Origin: Jeongeupia wiesaeckerbachi
GTDB taxonomy: Bacteria > Pseudomonadota > Gammaproteobacteria > Burkholderiales > Chitinibacteraceae
Assembly (NCBI RefSeq): GCF_050916355.1
Contig: NZ_CP136946.1
Span: 2,170,001-2,234,000, forward strand
DNA: 64,000 bases
Reading direction: 5' to 3'
Shown here: piece after piece, positions 1 through 8,685 of the stretch
How the letters are laid out: each line of letters begins with the position of its first letter
Position numbering within the stretch: the stretch's first letter is position 1
Made by a program: the position numbers and the translations under genes
Notes under the pieces: model-generated
Databases searched by the model: none
What the model was told of the DNA's origin: nothing
The model's input: only the letters and a program-made list of their open reading frames with translations

Positions 1-1028
1 ATCGCCGCTGGCGTCCGGAGGATGGCAAGACGCTGCCGGAAATCCCGGCCGGTGTCTCGCCGGTGGTGCGTTTCCGTACGCCGATCGATGGCGTGGTCGC
101 CTGGGATGACGCGGTCAAGGGCCGGATCGAGATTGGCAATACCGAACTCGACGACCTGATCATCGCCCGCCCGGACGGTACGCCGACGTACAACTTCTGC
201 GTGGTCGTCGACGACTGGGACATGCAGATCAGCCACGTGATCCGCGGTGACGACCACGTCAACAACACGCCGCGGCAGATCCACATGTACCAGGCGCTTG
301 GCGCCACGGTGCCGGTGTTTGCGCATCTGCCGATGATCTTCAACGATCAGGGGCAGAAGATGAGCAAGCGCCGCGATGCGGTCAGCGTGGTCGACTACGA
401 CAAGATGGGTTTCCTGCCCGAAGCGCTGCTGAACTATCTGGCGCGTCTCGGCTGGGCGCATGGCGATGACGAGTTCTTCACCATGGATCAGTTCGTCGAA
501 TGGTTCGACCTCGCCAACGTCAGCCCGAGTCCGAGCCGTTTCGACCGCGACAAGCTCTTGTGGCTGAACGCGCAGCACATCAAGGCGGCCGAGCCGCAGC
601 GGCTGGCCGAGCGTGTCGGCGCTTTCCTGGCCGACAAGGGCGTCGACTTCACGAGCGGCCCGGCGCTGGCCGAGGTGTGCGTGCTGCTGAAGGACCGTAG
701 CCAGACCCTGGTCGAGATGGCCGATCAGGCCGAGTATTTCTACCGGCCACTGGTGCCGACCGTTGAAGTCGCCGAGAAGCACCTGACGCCGGACGACGAA
801 GCGCGGCTTGGCCTCTTTGCCGAAGGCGTCGCCCGGCTCGACACCTGGGATCAGGCGAGCCTGTCGCAATTCATCAAGGATTTCGTCAAGCAGCAGGGCG
901 TGAAGATGCCGCAGGTCGGCATGCCGCTGCGTGCCAAGGTGTTCGGCACGACGAGCACGCCATCGGTCGACGCCGTGCTGGCGCTGATCGGCCGCGAGGA
1001 AGTGCTGCGCCGGCTGGCGTCCAGCTAG
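1..1028 (+). CDS. gltX: Glutamyl-tRNA synthetase, C-terminal part (5' end outside window)
   Basis: Charges tRNA-Glu with glutamate in the cytoplasm. The open frame is already running at base 3 and continues to the TAG at 1026-1028, so the gene begins upstream of the window. The class I signature KMSKR is encoded at about 357-371, and the flanking residues (LPMIFNDQGQ before it, RDAVSVVDY after it) are typical of bacterial GltX. The roughly 340 visible residues contain the end of the catalytic domain and the helical anticodon-binding domain. The convergent sodC stop lies only 3 bp away, leaving no room for a separate terminator. The first in-frame start codon in the window (63) is internal and not the true start. 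Identification is very secure. Confidence 0.95.
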   Translation, partial: RRWRPEDGKTLPEIPAGVSPVVRFRTPIDGVVAWDDAVKGRIEIGNTELDDLIIARPDGTPTYNFCVVVDDWDMQISHVIRGDDHVNNTPRQIHMYQALGATVPVFAHLPMIFNDQGQKMSKRRDAVSVVDYDKMGFLPEALLNYLARLGWAHGDDEFFTMDQFVEWFDLANVSPSPSRFDRDKLLWLNAQHIKAAEPQRLAERVGAFLADKGVDFTSGPALAEVCVLLKDRSQTLVEMADQAEYFYRPLVPTVEVAEKHLTPDDEARLGLFAEGVARLDTWDQASLSQFIKDFVKQQGVKMPQVGMPLRAKVFGTTSTPSVDAVLALIGREEVLRRLASS

Positions 1029-1031
1029 AAG

Positions 1032-1526
1032 CTAGCTGATGATGCCGCAGGCAATCCGGGCGCCGGCATTGCCTGCGGGCTGGCTTTTCAGGTCATCGGC
1101 GCCGGCGTGCACGATCAGCGACCGGCCGTGCAGCAGGTCGAGCCGGACGCCCTGGACGGTGAGCGATGTCGACACCCGGCCATCGGCGCCGGCGACGACA
1201 TTGCCGAAATCGCCGACATGGTGATCCAGCGCATCCGGGGCGCCATGCTGATGCTTGTCGGGATTGAAGTGCCCGCCGGCGCTGGACGCATCCGGCGCCG
1301 AGCAATCACCTTTTTCGTGCACGTGAAAACCGTGCTGTCCCGGTGTCAGCCCGCTCAGCGTCACGTCCAGCAAGAGTGCATCGCCACTCTGTCGGAAGCT
1401 GACCTTGCCGGTCGTGGTTTGCCCACTGGTCGGTAGTAGCGTCGCTTGCGCGGTCTGGCGCGATTGGGGCAGCAGCGAGCAGGCGCTTAGCGTCGCGACG
1501 GCTGTCAGCATTAGGGCATGGCGCAT
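1032..1526 (-). CDS. sodC: Cu/Zn superoxide dismutase, lipoprotein type
   Basis: Converts periplasmic superoxide to hydrogen peroxide and oxygen. The 164-residue product has a short hydrophobic leader ending in a lipobox-like LSAC (Cys16), which suggests lipid anchoring. Metal-ligand motifs of the family follow: HVHEKGDC (copper His and disulfide Cys), GGHFNPD with a following HQHG (zinc and bridging His), and a C-terminal GNAGARIACG that carries the second disulfide Cys. Length is normal for bacterial SodC. It converges with gltX on the left and is divergent from the GH3 gene on the right, with 81 bp between the two starts. Function is confident; lipidation is inferred from the leader alone. 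Confidence 0.93.
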   Translation of the reverse strand: MRHALMLTAVATLSACSLLPQSRQTAQATLLPTSGQTTTGKVSFRQSGDALLLDVTLSGLTPGQHGFHVHEKGDCSAPDASSAGGHFNPDKHQHGAPDALDHHVGDFGNVVAGADGRVSTSLTVQGVRLDLLHGRSLIVHAGADDLKSQPAGNAGARIACGIIS

Positions 1527-1607
1527 GGCGGACTCCGGCGGCGCAAATGAACGCCGATCATTTCGATGTAGTCCCGCGATGCGATCGCAGCAAGCAGGAG
1601 AAGACGA

Positions 1608-3131
1608 ATGACCTTACAAGAGCAGATCGGCCAGTTGCTGATGGCCGGTTTCGACGGACTGATGCCGTCGCCGGGGATCGAGCGCTTGATTCGCGAGCAC
1701 CGCATCGGCGGCGTGATCCTGTTCCGCCGCAACGTCGAGAGTCCGGCGCAGGTCGCCGCTTTGTGCCGGCGCTTGCAGCAGATCAACGCTGAAGTCAGCG
1801 CCGTGCCGCTGCTGATCGGCATCGATCAGGAGGGCGGCATGGTCATGCGGATCGAGGACGGCATGACGCCTTTGCCGTCGGCACTGGCGTATCAGGCTGC
1901 CGGCTCGGTCGACGATTGCCGCGCGCTGACCCGGATCGGCAATGCCGAGCTGCTCGCGCTCGGGATCAATATCAATTTTGCCCCGGTACTCGACGTCAAC
2001 AACAACCGCGCCAATCCGGTCATCGGCGTGCGTGCGTTCGGCGAGGACGTCGATACCGTCTGCCGCTACGGGCTGGCGGCACTCGAAGGCATCCATGCCG
2101 CCGGGCTGGCGGCCACGGCCAAGCATTTCCCCGGTCATGGTGACACCGATACCGATTCGCACCTTGGCGTGCCGCGGGTCGGCCACGACCGTGCGCGGCT
2201 TGATGCGGTCGAACTGGCGCCGTTCCGTGCGGCCATTGCCGCCGGTGTCGATGCGGTGATGAGCTCGCACGTTGCGTTTCCGGCGGTCGAAGCCGATCCG
2301 GATCTGCCGTCGACGCGTTCGCACGCCGTGCTGACCGGCCTGCTGCGCGACGAGCTCGGTTTCAAGGGCGTGGTGTTCACCGACTGCCTGGAAATGGATG
2401 CGATCGCCAAGGGGCCGGGTGGCACGGTTGGTGGCGCGGTCGATGCCTTCAAGGCCGGGGCCGACGTCGTGCTGATTTCACACCGTGAGGACAGGCAGCG
2501 GGATTTTCTCGCCGCGATGGCGACAGCGGTCGAGGCCGGTGGCATTGCGCCCGCGCGGATTGAAGCGTCGGTGGCGCGCATTCTGACGCTCAAGCGACGT
2601 GTTCCCGACTGGCGTGCTTTGCCAGCCGATCCTGCGCCGCAGCTTCGCACCGAAGCGGCCTTGGCGCTGGCGCAGCGGGTGCAGAACCAGGCCGTGCGCC
2701 GGCAGGGGCGCGGCATCGATCCGAGCAAGCCGGTGCTGCTGCTGACGTTTGAAGTCCGTACGCGGACCGAGATCGACGAGGTCGCGATGGGCAAGGCTGC
2801 GCTGATGCGCGATACGCTTGCAACGGCACTGCTGGCGGCGGGGGTGAACGTCGAGGAAATCGCCTTGCCGCTGGCGCCCAGTACCGACGAGACCGCCGCC
2901 GCACTGGCGCGTGCTGCCGAAGCCGGGCAGATCGTCTGCGTCAGCTACAACGCGGTGCTGCAGCCGGCACAGCAGGCGATGATCACGGCCTTGCCGACCG
3001 AGCGCCTGTGGCTGGTTGCCGGGCGCTTGCCGTATGACACCGATCTGGTGCCGCAAGCGGCGGGGCGGCTGGCGGCCTTCGGCAATCGGCCGGCGATGCT
3101 GGCCGCCGTTGCCGACGCGCTGCTGCACTGA
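1608..3131 (+). CDS. GH3 beta-N-acetylglucosaminidase (NagZ-like, two-domain form)
   Basis: Releases terminal GlcNAc from chitooligosaccharides or cell-wall fragments. The 507-residue protein carries the GH3 N-acetylglucosaminidase signature KHFPGHG...DSH (Lys172 onward) and FTDCLEM, where Asp259 should be the nucleophile. Classic Gram-negative NagZ is about 340 residues; the extra C-terminal domain of roughly 160 residues resembles the longer Firmicutes and actinobacterial enzymes, so I do not assign the symbol nagZ. There is no signal peptide, which points to the cytoplasm. Start ATG 1608 has AGGAG at 1596-1600. The chitinase and GH20 genes nearby suggest a role in chitin-derived sugar use, though peptidoglycan recycling remains possible. 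Confidence 0.9.
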   Translation: MTLQEQIGQLLMAGFDGLMPSPGIERLIREHRIGGVILFRRNVESPAQVAALCRRLQQINAEVSAVPLLIGIDQEGGMVMRIEDGMTPLPSALAYQAAGSVDDCRALTRIGNAELLALGININFAPVLDVNNNRANPVIGVRAFGEDVDTVCRYGLAALEGIHAAGLAATAKHFPGHGDTDTDSHLGVPRVGHDRARLDAVELAPFRAAIAAGVDAVMSSHVAFPAVEADPDLPSTRSHAVLTGLLRDELGFKGVVFTDCLEMDAIAKGPGGTVGGAVDAFKAGADVVLISHREDRQRDFLAAMATAVEAGGIAPARIEASVARILTLKRRVPDWRALPADPAPQLRTEAALALAQRVQNQAVRRQGRGIDPSKPVLLLTFEVRTRTEIDEVAMGKAALMRDTLATALLAAGVNVEEIALPLAPSTDETAAALARAAEAGQIVCVSYNAVLQPAQQAMITALPTERLWLVAGRLPYDTDLVPQAAGRLAAFGNRPAMLAAVADALLH

Positions 3132-3142
3132 ACAAAAAAAGC

Positions 3143-3160
3143 GGGGAGCCGAAGCTCCCC
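3143..3160. terminator. Hairpin after the GH3 gene
   Basis: A perfect 7-bp stem (GGGGAGC / GCTCCCC) with a CGAA loop sits 11 bp after the GH3 stop. The A-run (3134-3140) lies on its left, so the classic T-tract is on the minus strand; on the + strand the hairpin is not followed by T. It may act mainly as a 3' stabilising or weak terminating structure. Confidence 0.5.
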
Positions 3161-3506
3161 GTCAAGACCACATGCCTCAGGTCAAGGCATGAGCAGCATT
3201 CGTTGCCGATGTCGGCGGATGCGGCTTGCGCGCATCTCGCGATCGAAGTGGTCTTATCACCGCCGGAAATATGCCGACACAATAATAACGGTGATAGTTG
3301 TAATGTCAAGAAAACTGCCGGCGTTTTCCATGGATATGCCCGGTTTTTGCCGACGTTGGTCTTTCATGGTCTGCATTTTTCGATTCTTGTATCAAAAATG
3401 CGACGATAGAGTGGTCTGATCGTCGATGAGTGGATGGTCTGGTTGACTCGGGCATGGGAATCGTTCAGGTATACTGATCGCCCCGATTTCAACTGAACGT
3501 CCTCCG
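3161..3506. promoter_or_regulatory. AT-rich spacer with six TGGTCT half-sites
   Basis: This gene-free stretch is clearly lower in GC than its flanks. TGGTCT occurs at 3249-3254, 3357-3362, 3367-3372, 3412-3417 and 3435-3440, with the complement AGACCA at 3165-3170. TGGTCT is the half-site of the dre operator bound by GntR/HutC regulators of amino-sugar metabolism (DasR, NagR/YvoA). Other structures are an inverted repeat TATCACCG (3255-3262) / CGGTGATA (3289-3296) and a hairpin GCATTTTT (3373-3380) / AAAAATGC (3394-3401). A TATACT at 3470-3475 may be the -10 of the next gene; the nearest TTGACT (3443-3448) is 21 bp away, which is too far for a good sigma70 pair. No coding potential is seen. 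Confidence 0.45.
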
Positions 3507-3986
3507 ATGCGTGCTCTGCTTGCCCTGATGCTGAGTTTTTCCCTCTGCGCCGCTTTTGCCGAGGATGCGCCGTTGCCGTTCGATGATCCCGCTGCTTTGC
3601 CTCCGCCGGCAGCCCGTGCCGCGCCGCAGCCCCGCAAAGCGTCCGTCCGGGCCGAGAGCACGGCGCAGGCCAAATCGACCCGTCACTACAGCAAGGCTTC
3701 CAGCAAGCGCAGTCAGGCGAAGCATCGCTCGACCAAGGTGTCGGGCAAATCGCACGCCCGCAAGACCGCTAGCCGCCAGAGCACGAAGTCGCACAAGGCC
3801 GCCCCGACCCGTAGTGCGAAGAAAAGCAGTGTGAAGAAGCACAGCACGGCGAAGACCTCGGCGGGCAAACGCGCCAGCTACAAAAGCACGCACAAGGCCA
3901 AGCGCGCGCCCAAGAGCACGGCGACCAAAAAAACGCACGCCAAGACGGCCTCCAAACACAGCAAATCGCCACGTCAGAAACACTGA
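3507..3986 (+). CDS. Exported Lys/Ser/Arg-rich low-complexity protein
   Basis: A 159-residue protein with a clear Sec signal peptide (hydrophobic core LLALMLSFSLCAA, likely cleavage after AFA near residue 19). A short acidic and proline-rich stretch follows, then about 110 residues made almost only of Lys, Ser, Thr, Ala, Arg and His in a histone-H1-like pattern such as KSTRHYSKASSKRSQAK. No enzyme domain is visible. A very basic exported protein could bind nucleic acid, lipopolysaccharide, polyphosphate or acidic polysaccharide, but nothing here decides between these. It lies downstream of the TGGTCT-rich spacer and converges with the GH20 gene. The antisense frame is also open, but only because of the composition bias. 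Confidence 0.7.
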   Translation: MRALLALMLSFSLCAAFAEDAPLPFDDPAALPPPAARAAPQPRKASVRAESTAQAKSTRHYSKASSKRSQAKHRSTKVSGKSHARKTASRQSTKSHKAAPTRSAKKSSVKKHSTAKTSAGKRASYKSTHKAKRAPKSTATKKTHAKTASKHSKSPRQKH

Positions 3987-4064
3987 CGCCGGACGTTTAC
4001 ACCGCTAAGCCGGCAGCGCAATGCCGTCGCATTGGCTGACCGGCTTGTGCGGCAATGATTGTCG

Positions 4065-6602
4065 TCAGCGGCGCGTCGTCCCCTCGGCGGCGAGGCAGAC
4101 CGTTGCACTCTTTCGCTGCGTGCTGCTGAACGCGGCCAGTTTCACCGGCCCGCTCACGCGAACTTCGCCGGTATACAGCGTCGATTTGAAATCCGGCGCG
4201 CTGCCGTCGGTGCTGAAGCGGATGGCGAGGCCGGGGGCGGACACATTGGCGCTCAGCACGCCGTTCGCAATCTTTGCGCCCGGCGGCGGGATGCGATAGC
4301 CGTAGCCGCCCGACAGGCCGTCCAGCCGTGGCAGTTCGCGCTGGCCCAGCCGATTGGCAAACTCGTTCCAGTCTGACCCCATCTTCGCCTGGCGCGCCGC
4401 CGCGTCGGCGATGCAGGTCCAGCCCGGATCGCGGGCCCAGGCCCGCTCGGCCAGCGCGATCAGTCGTGGCAGCGCCAGATATTCAAGCCGTTCACGATTG
4501 CAGATGTTCTCCGCCCACAGATGCCCCTGCATGCCGAGAATATTCTTCCTGCCGGCCTCGCTCAAACGGGTTTTGCCGGCGAGGTCTTCGGCGTCGAGCG
4601 GATGGCCCAGATGCGTTGTGCTAGCGGTGGCAAAGATGTCCAGCGGGCAGAATTCGAAGGTATCGCGCGTTTCGATAAAGCCGCCCCAGTAATAGCCGGG
4701 CTCGGCCGGATCCTTGGCGTAGGCCAGATCGAAGTACAGCGGGTTCACATTGCACAGCACGGTTTCATAGCCGGCATTGGCCAGCCGGTAGGCCAGGTCC
4801 TCCTGTCCGCCACCCCAGGTGGTGTTCCAGACATAGGGCCGAAGACCGGCATCGATGAAGTCGGGGTTGATCTGATGGCGCTGTGTGCCGCTGCTTTTCC
4901 TGAGGGCCATTTCTTCCCAGCCCGCAAACCCCAGCGCGTGCTTCTTGAGGATGTCCCGATACCGCGCCAGCGCGTACACCCGCAAAGCGTCGATGTCTGG
5001 CAGGCCCTTTTCGGCCATGAAGGCCTTGCAGGTGGGCGAGTGCGTCCATGTGCCGGCAGGCACCTCATCAGCGCCGGCCTGCACCGTCGTGAGTCTGGCG
5101 CCGGCTTCGGCGTACATGGCTTTGACGTCGACCACTACCGTTTCGATGAAGCGGTAGTACGACTCCTGGCCGATGCAGATCACGTTGTCGTGCCAGAGCT
5201 GGACCGATTCATAGCAGGATGCGTCATCGGGATCGGACAACAGGTATTCCAGTGCCTCGTGTTCGCGGCCTGCCTTCAGCAATCGCGCATGGCGCTGCTT
5301 CATCGCCTGAATGGCGGCCCTTGCATGCCCCGGGGTCGTGAATTCCGGGATGACTTCGATATGTCGTTCGGTGGCATAGCGCAGGATGTCGATGAAATCC
5401 TGCCGCGTGTAATGGCCTGTTCCGGCGCTGCCATCGGCTTGCGGTCCGGAGCCGAAGCTCGGCGGCAAGTGATCCGGGTGATCGTGGCCGCGCTGGCTGG
5501 CCGCGCCGACCAGCTCGGGCAGCGACGGAATCTCGAGCCGCCAGCCTTCGTCATCACTCAGGTGGAAGTGGAAGCGGTTGAGCTTGTACAAGGCCATGCA
5601 GTCCAGCAGCCGCAACACGGTCCGCTTGCTGGAAAAATGCCGGCCGACATCGAGCATCATGCCGCGATAGCCGAAACGCGGCGCATCGACGATGTGGCCG
5701 CACGGTACGGCAAGCACCGGTCGGGGATTGATGAAGGCCGCCACCGGCAGCAACTGGCGCAGGCTCTGGATGCCGTTGAAAACGCCGGCCGCGCTGGCGC
5801 CGCTGATGCGGACGCCGCTGGCGGCGATCTCCAGTTCATACGCTTCGTCTGCGATCACGTCCCCGCCCACGGCCACCGGCGCGATCCGCAGCGCTATCGC
5901 CAGGCAGCCCGACGGACAAAAGGCCGCGCGCTGGAGTTGCAATCCGGTGACTTCGGCAATGCTGGCGCGCAGCAAGGCCGCTTCTGGCGCCAGCGCCGCC
6001 TCGTGCACGATCAGCGTGTCCTTGCCCAGCGTGAAATGCCCGCCGGTGTAGCTGGCCTGCAGCGGCGACGGGGTGATTTTGCCGACCTGCTCGTCGGGCA
6101 GCAGCGTCAGCCCGATGTTGCGTTCATAGGCGAGCTGCGGCGTGTGGGGCGGCACCCGATCGAGGCGATTGCGGTTTCTCTGCGCATCGCTGACAAAGGG
6201 CGCGATGTCCGGGTCGCCGATGGCTGCGATCCGTTCGCTGTCGGTGCCGGCGTCGTACACCATGTAAAAGCCGAGCGGCGCGTCGGTATCGCTGATCAGC
6301 CAGAACGGTCCCTTGTAGCGGATGAGCTTTGTTTCGCCCGGTGCCAGCACGCCGAACTCCGCGGTGGGCGACCAACGCCAGAGGTCGCCGTTTTCATGGT
6401 CGATGCGTATGCCCGTGGAGACGCTCTCCGGATTGATCTTGCGACAGGTGTTGAAGTACAAGGCCCAGCCGCTGCCGGGCAGGGGGAGGTGGGAGAGATT
6501 GCGTATCTGCAACTCGGCGACGTAGTTGTCGCCGTCATGCGCGTTGCCGATGCATTGCCAGCTCAAAGCCAGATGCGATGCGGCGGGAAAGGGCGTGCTC
6601 AT
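4065..6602 (-). CDS. GH20 beta-N-acetylhexosaminidase (chitobiase type), copy 1
   Basis: Cleaves terminal GlcNAc from chitobiose and chitooligosaccharides. The 845 residues show the chitobiase layout: N-terminal carbohydrate-binding-like domain (about 1-160), GH20b domain (180-300), TIM-barrel catalytic domain (about 310-750, with FHFHLSDDEGWRLEI) and a C-terminal Ig-like domain with the RFSTDGSAPDF motif. The catalytic pair is Asp512-Glu513 (bases 5064-5069). The usual HxGGDE context is changed to QAGADE here; copy 2 at 43496 keeps HTGGDE. No signal peptide is seen, so it is probably cytoplasmic. It is the last gene of a HAD-MATE-GH20 operon, 15 bp after the transporter. Whether the altered motif shifts specificity is unknown. 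Confidence 0.93.
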   Translation of the reverse strand: MSTPFPAASHLALSWQCIGNAHDGDNYVAELQIRNLSHLPLPGSGWALYFNTCRKINPESVSTGIRIDHENGDLWRWSPTAEFGVLAPGETKLIRYKGPFWLISDTDAPLGFYMVYDAGTDSERIAAIGDPDIAPFVSDAQRNRNRLDRVPPHTPQLAYERNIGLTLLPDEQVGKITPSPLQASYTGGHFTLGKDTLIVHEAALAPEAALLRASIAEVTGLQLQRAAFCPSGCLAIALRIAPVAVGGDVIADEAYELEIAASGVRISGASAAGVFNGIQSLRQLLPVAAFINPRPVLAVPCGHIVDAPRFGYRGMMLDVGRHFSSKRTVLRLLDCMALYKLNRFHFHLSDDEGWRLEIPSLPELVGAASQRGHDHPDHLPPSFGSGPQADGSAGTGHYTRQDFIDILRYATERHIEVIPEFTTPGHARAAIQAMKQRHARLLKAGREHEALEYLLSDPDDASCYESVQLWHDNVICIGQESYYRFIETVVVDVKAMYAEAGARLTTVQAGADEVPAGTWTHSPTCKAFMAEKGLPDIDALRVYALARYRDILKKHALGFAGWEEMALRKSSGTQRHQINPDFIDAGLRPYVWNTTWGGGQEDLAYRLANAGYETVLCNVNPLYFDLAYAKDPAEPGYYWGGFIETRDTFEFCPLDIFATASTTHLGHPLDAEDLAGKTRLSEAGRKNILGMQGHLWAENICNRERLEYLALPRLIALAERAWARDPGWTCIADAAARQAKMGSDWNEFANRLGQRELPRLDGLSGGYGYRIPPPGAKIANGVLSANVSAPGLAIRFSTDGSAPDFKSTLYTGEVRVSGPVKLAAFSSTQRKSATVCLAAEGTTRR

Positions 6603-6617
6603 GGGGGATGGGCCTGT

Positions 6618-7994
6618 TCAGGAGGATGCGATGGCGGGCTGGATCATCGATCTGATCCACAAGCGGCAACGGATGCGCCGGGTCGTCAGTACGGCCTTGA
6701 CGACGTCTTCGAGCATGACCAGCACGAAGACGGCCGGCAGCGGCAGCTCGAAATAGAAGGCCCCGAGCAGTGCCAGCGGAATGCCGACGCACCACTGGCC
6801 GATCACGTCGATTTTCAGGCCGGCGCCGACATCGCCGCCGCTGCGCAGCACGCCGCTGATGCCGACGGCATTGATGGTCTTGATCCAGAAGGTGATGACC
6901 ATGATGACGTACACCTGCGTGGCGACGGCGTGGGTCTCGCCGTCGAGCCGGAACACGTGCAGCAGCAGCGGCATGGCCAGCAGCAGCGTGACGCCGAGCA
7001 CGACCGAGGTGCCGATGCTGATCCGCAGGTAAAGCCAGCCGAGGCGTCGGGCCTGGACGAAGCGGCCTTGCCCCAGCCGGTGTCCCAGCAGGATCGACGT
7101 GGCGGTCGCGAGACCCTGTTCAACCGCGATGCTGATCGCTTCGAGCGGTGTCAGCGAGGCCATGATGGCCAGTTCGCGGGTGCCGATCCGGCCGTAGATG
7201 GCGCCGTAGGTAAAGATGCCCAGCGCCCAGATCAGTCCGTTGACCGTCGTCGGCACCGCGATGCCCAGATAATGGCCGACAAAGCCTTGCGGCAAGGTGG
7301 CGAGATCCCGCCAGCGGGGCATGAGTTCGGGCTTGCAAAGCGAGATGTAGACCAGCATCAGCACCGCTTCGAGCGCCGTGCTGAACAGCGTGGCCCAGGC
7401 CGCGCCCATGATGCCTTGCGCCGGCAACGGACCGGCGCCGTTGATGAGGATGATGCACAGGATGACATTGGCGGTGACGCCGATCAGGCTGAGCATGGTC
7501 GCGGTCCCTGCGTGGCCGCTGACCCGCAGGCCGATGCCCAGCACCGTGCCGATGGCCATGAAGACAAAGGCGCCGGCGAAGACCTGCAAATAGTTCGCCG
7601 CATTGGCGATCACCGCAGGATCGGTGCTCGCCAGCCCGATGATGGCCTCGGCAAAGACGCCGAAAGCGATTGCGACCGGGACGACAATGAAGGCGAGCGA
7701 GAGCAGCAGACCGAGGCCGATCGAGCGGCGCAGGCCCTGTGGATCGCCGTGGCCGGCGTATTGCGCGCCCAGCACGCTGCAACCGCTGGCGAGCCCGGCC
7801 AGCGCAACCATGCCGACCATCACGGCCTTGCTGGCAATGCCGACCGTCGCCACCGCCACCTCGCCAAGATGGGCGGTGAGCACGATGTCGGTGATATTGC
7901 GTGCCGACATGAACAGCAGCTGCAGCATCACCGGAATCGCCAGTGCATAGAACTGGCGCAGCGCCAGCCGCAGGCGCGGGCTGATCGTCAGCAT
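6618..7994 (-). CDS. MATE-family multidrug/metabolite transporter
   Basis: A 458-residue polytopic inner-membrane protein with about 12 hydrophobic segments and MATE-type sequence at the start (IPVMLQLLFMSARNITDIV, then GVVTANVI-like segments in the second half). Family members export drugs or metabolites using a Na+ or H+ gradient. The start codon overlaps the stop of the upstream HAD gene by 7 bp (7988-7994), and the GH20 gene follows after 15 bp, so the three are almost certainly co-transcribed. That context hints at transport of a sugar or sugar derivative or protection during chitin use, but no substrate can be read from the sequence. Confidence 0.88.
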   Translation of the reverse strand: MLTISPRLRLALRQFYALAIPVMLQLLFMSARNITDIVLTAHLGEVAVATVGIASKAVMVGMVALAGLASGCSVLGAQYAGHGDPQGLRRSIGLGLLLSLAFIVVPVAIAFGVFAEAIIGLASTDPAVIANAANYLQVFAGAFVFMAIGTVLGIGLRVSGHAGTATMLSLIGVTANVILCIILINGAGPLPAQGIMGAAWATLFSTALEAVLMLVYISLCKPELMPRWRDLATLPQGFVGHYLGIAVPTTVNGLIWALGIFTYGAIYGRIGTRELAIMASLTPLEAISIAVEQGLATATSILLGHRLGQGRFVQARRLGWLYLRISIGTSVVLGVTLLLAMPLLLHVFRLDGETHAVATQVYVIMVITFWIKTINAVGISGVLRSGGDVGAGLKIDVIGQWCVGIPLALLGAFYFELPLPAVFVLVMLEDVVKAVLTTRRIRCRLWIRSMIQPAIASS

Positions 7995-8641
7995 GCTGCA
8001 TCCTGCTGCGGCATCGGCGCGTGCAATTGCAGCTCACTCAGGTCATCGACGATCCAGTTGGCATCGCCGAGCGCGTGATCCGGATGCGACGTCCGCAAGG
8101 CCACGACGGCCAGACCGGCCGCACGGGCGGAAAGGATGCCGGCCGGCGCATCCTCGAAGGCCAGAATCCGCGATGCCGGCAGGCCGAGTTTCGCCATGCC
8201 AAGTACATAGGGTTCGGGGTCGGGCTTGCCGTGCCGGACATCCTCCGCACCGATCAGTATTGGCGGCTGAGGCAGGGCCAAGTAGCCCAGCTTGGCGATC
8301 GCGAGCTGGCACGGTGCCGACGTGACCACACCCCACTGCTGCCCCGTGGCGGCCATCCATTCGAGCAGCGCCCGGGCACCGGCGATGGCGACGGTGCCTT
8401 CCAGCGTCTGCTGCTCTTCGGCGATCAGCGCCTGCAGCACCGCTTCTGCGTCAAGATGGGGGGCGACAAGGCGGATGGTATCGATGCCGCGGCGGCCATG
8501 GATATGCTGCAGCACGTGGTCGGCGTCGAGCCCCTCGCGCTTGGCCCAGCGCCGCCAGAGCCCTTCGATGCAAGGCGTGGAGTCGAGCAGGGTGCCGTCC
8601 ATGTCGAACAGGAAGCCGTCGAACTGATTCAGGCCAAGCAT
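7988..8641 (-). CDS. HAD-superfamily phosphatase (beta-phosphoglucomutase/sugar-phosphatase-like)
   Basis: The product has all HAD motifs: FDMDGTLLDS (nucleophile and acid-base Asp), a threonine/serine in VVTSAP, the Lys in RHGKPDPEPY, and FEDAPAGI. The cap type matches small sugar phosphatases such as YfbT/HxpA or 2-deoxyglucose-6-phosphatase. I place the start at ATG 8641 (217 residues) because AAGGTG lies 6 nt upstream; longer frames from 8662 or 8701 have no such site. It is the first gene of the operon with the MATE transporter and GH20 enzyme, so a sugar-phosphate substrate is likely, but this is an inference from context. Confidence 0.88.
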   Translation of the reverse strand: MLGLNQFDGFLFDMDGTLLDSTPCIEGLWRRWAKREGLDADHVLQHIHGRRGIDTIRLVAPHLDAEAVLQALIAEEQQTLEGTVAIAGARALLEWMAATGQQWGVVTSAPCQLAIAKLGYLALPQPPILIGAEDVRHGKPDPEPYVLGMAKLGLPASRILAFEDAPAGILSARAAGLAVVALRTSHPDHALGDANWIVDDLSELQLHAPMPQQDAAC

Positions 8642-8685
8642 GGGATTCACCTTCGGTTTCATCGGGAAACCAAGGCTGCCATGCC

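Noticed and set aside
3443..3475. TTGACT / TATACT as a sigma70 promoter
   Set aside because: The spacer is 21 bp, too long for normal sigma70 use; only the -10 part is kept as a possibility.
3489..3983. A 164-codon minus ORF overlapping the basic protein
   Set aside because: The + frame has a real signal peptide; the antisense frame is open because of Lys/Ser/Arg-rich codons.
4521..8078. A 1185-codon open frame on the + strand
   Set aside because: It lies antisense to the GH20 and MATE genes; the residue pattern is low in structure and rich in Arg, Gln, His and Asp, typical of the shadow frame of high-GC genes.
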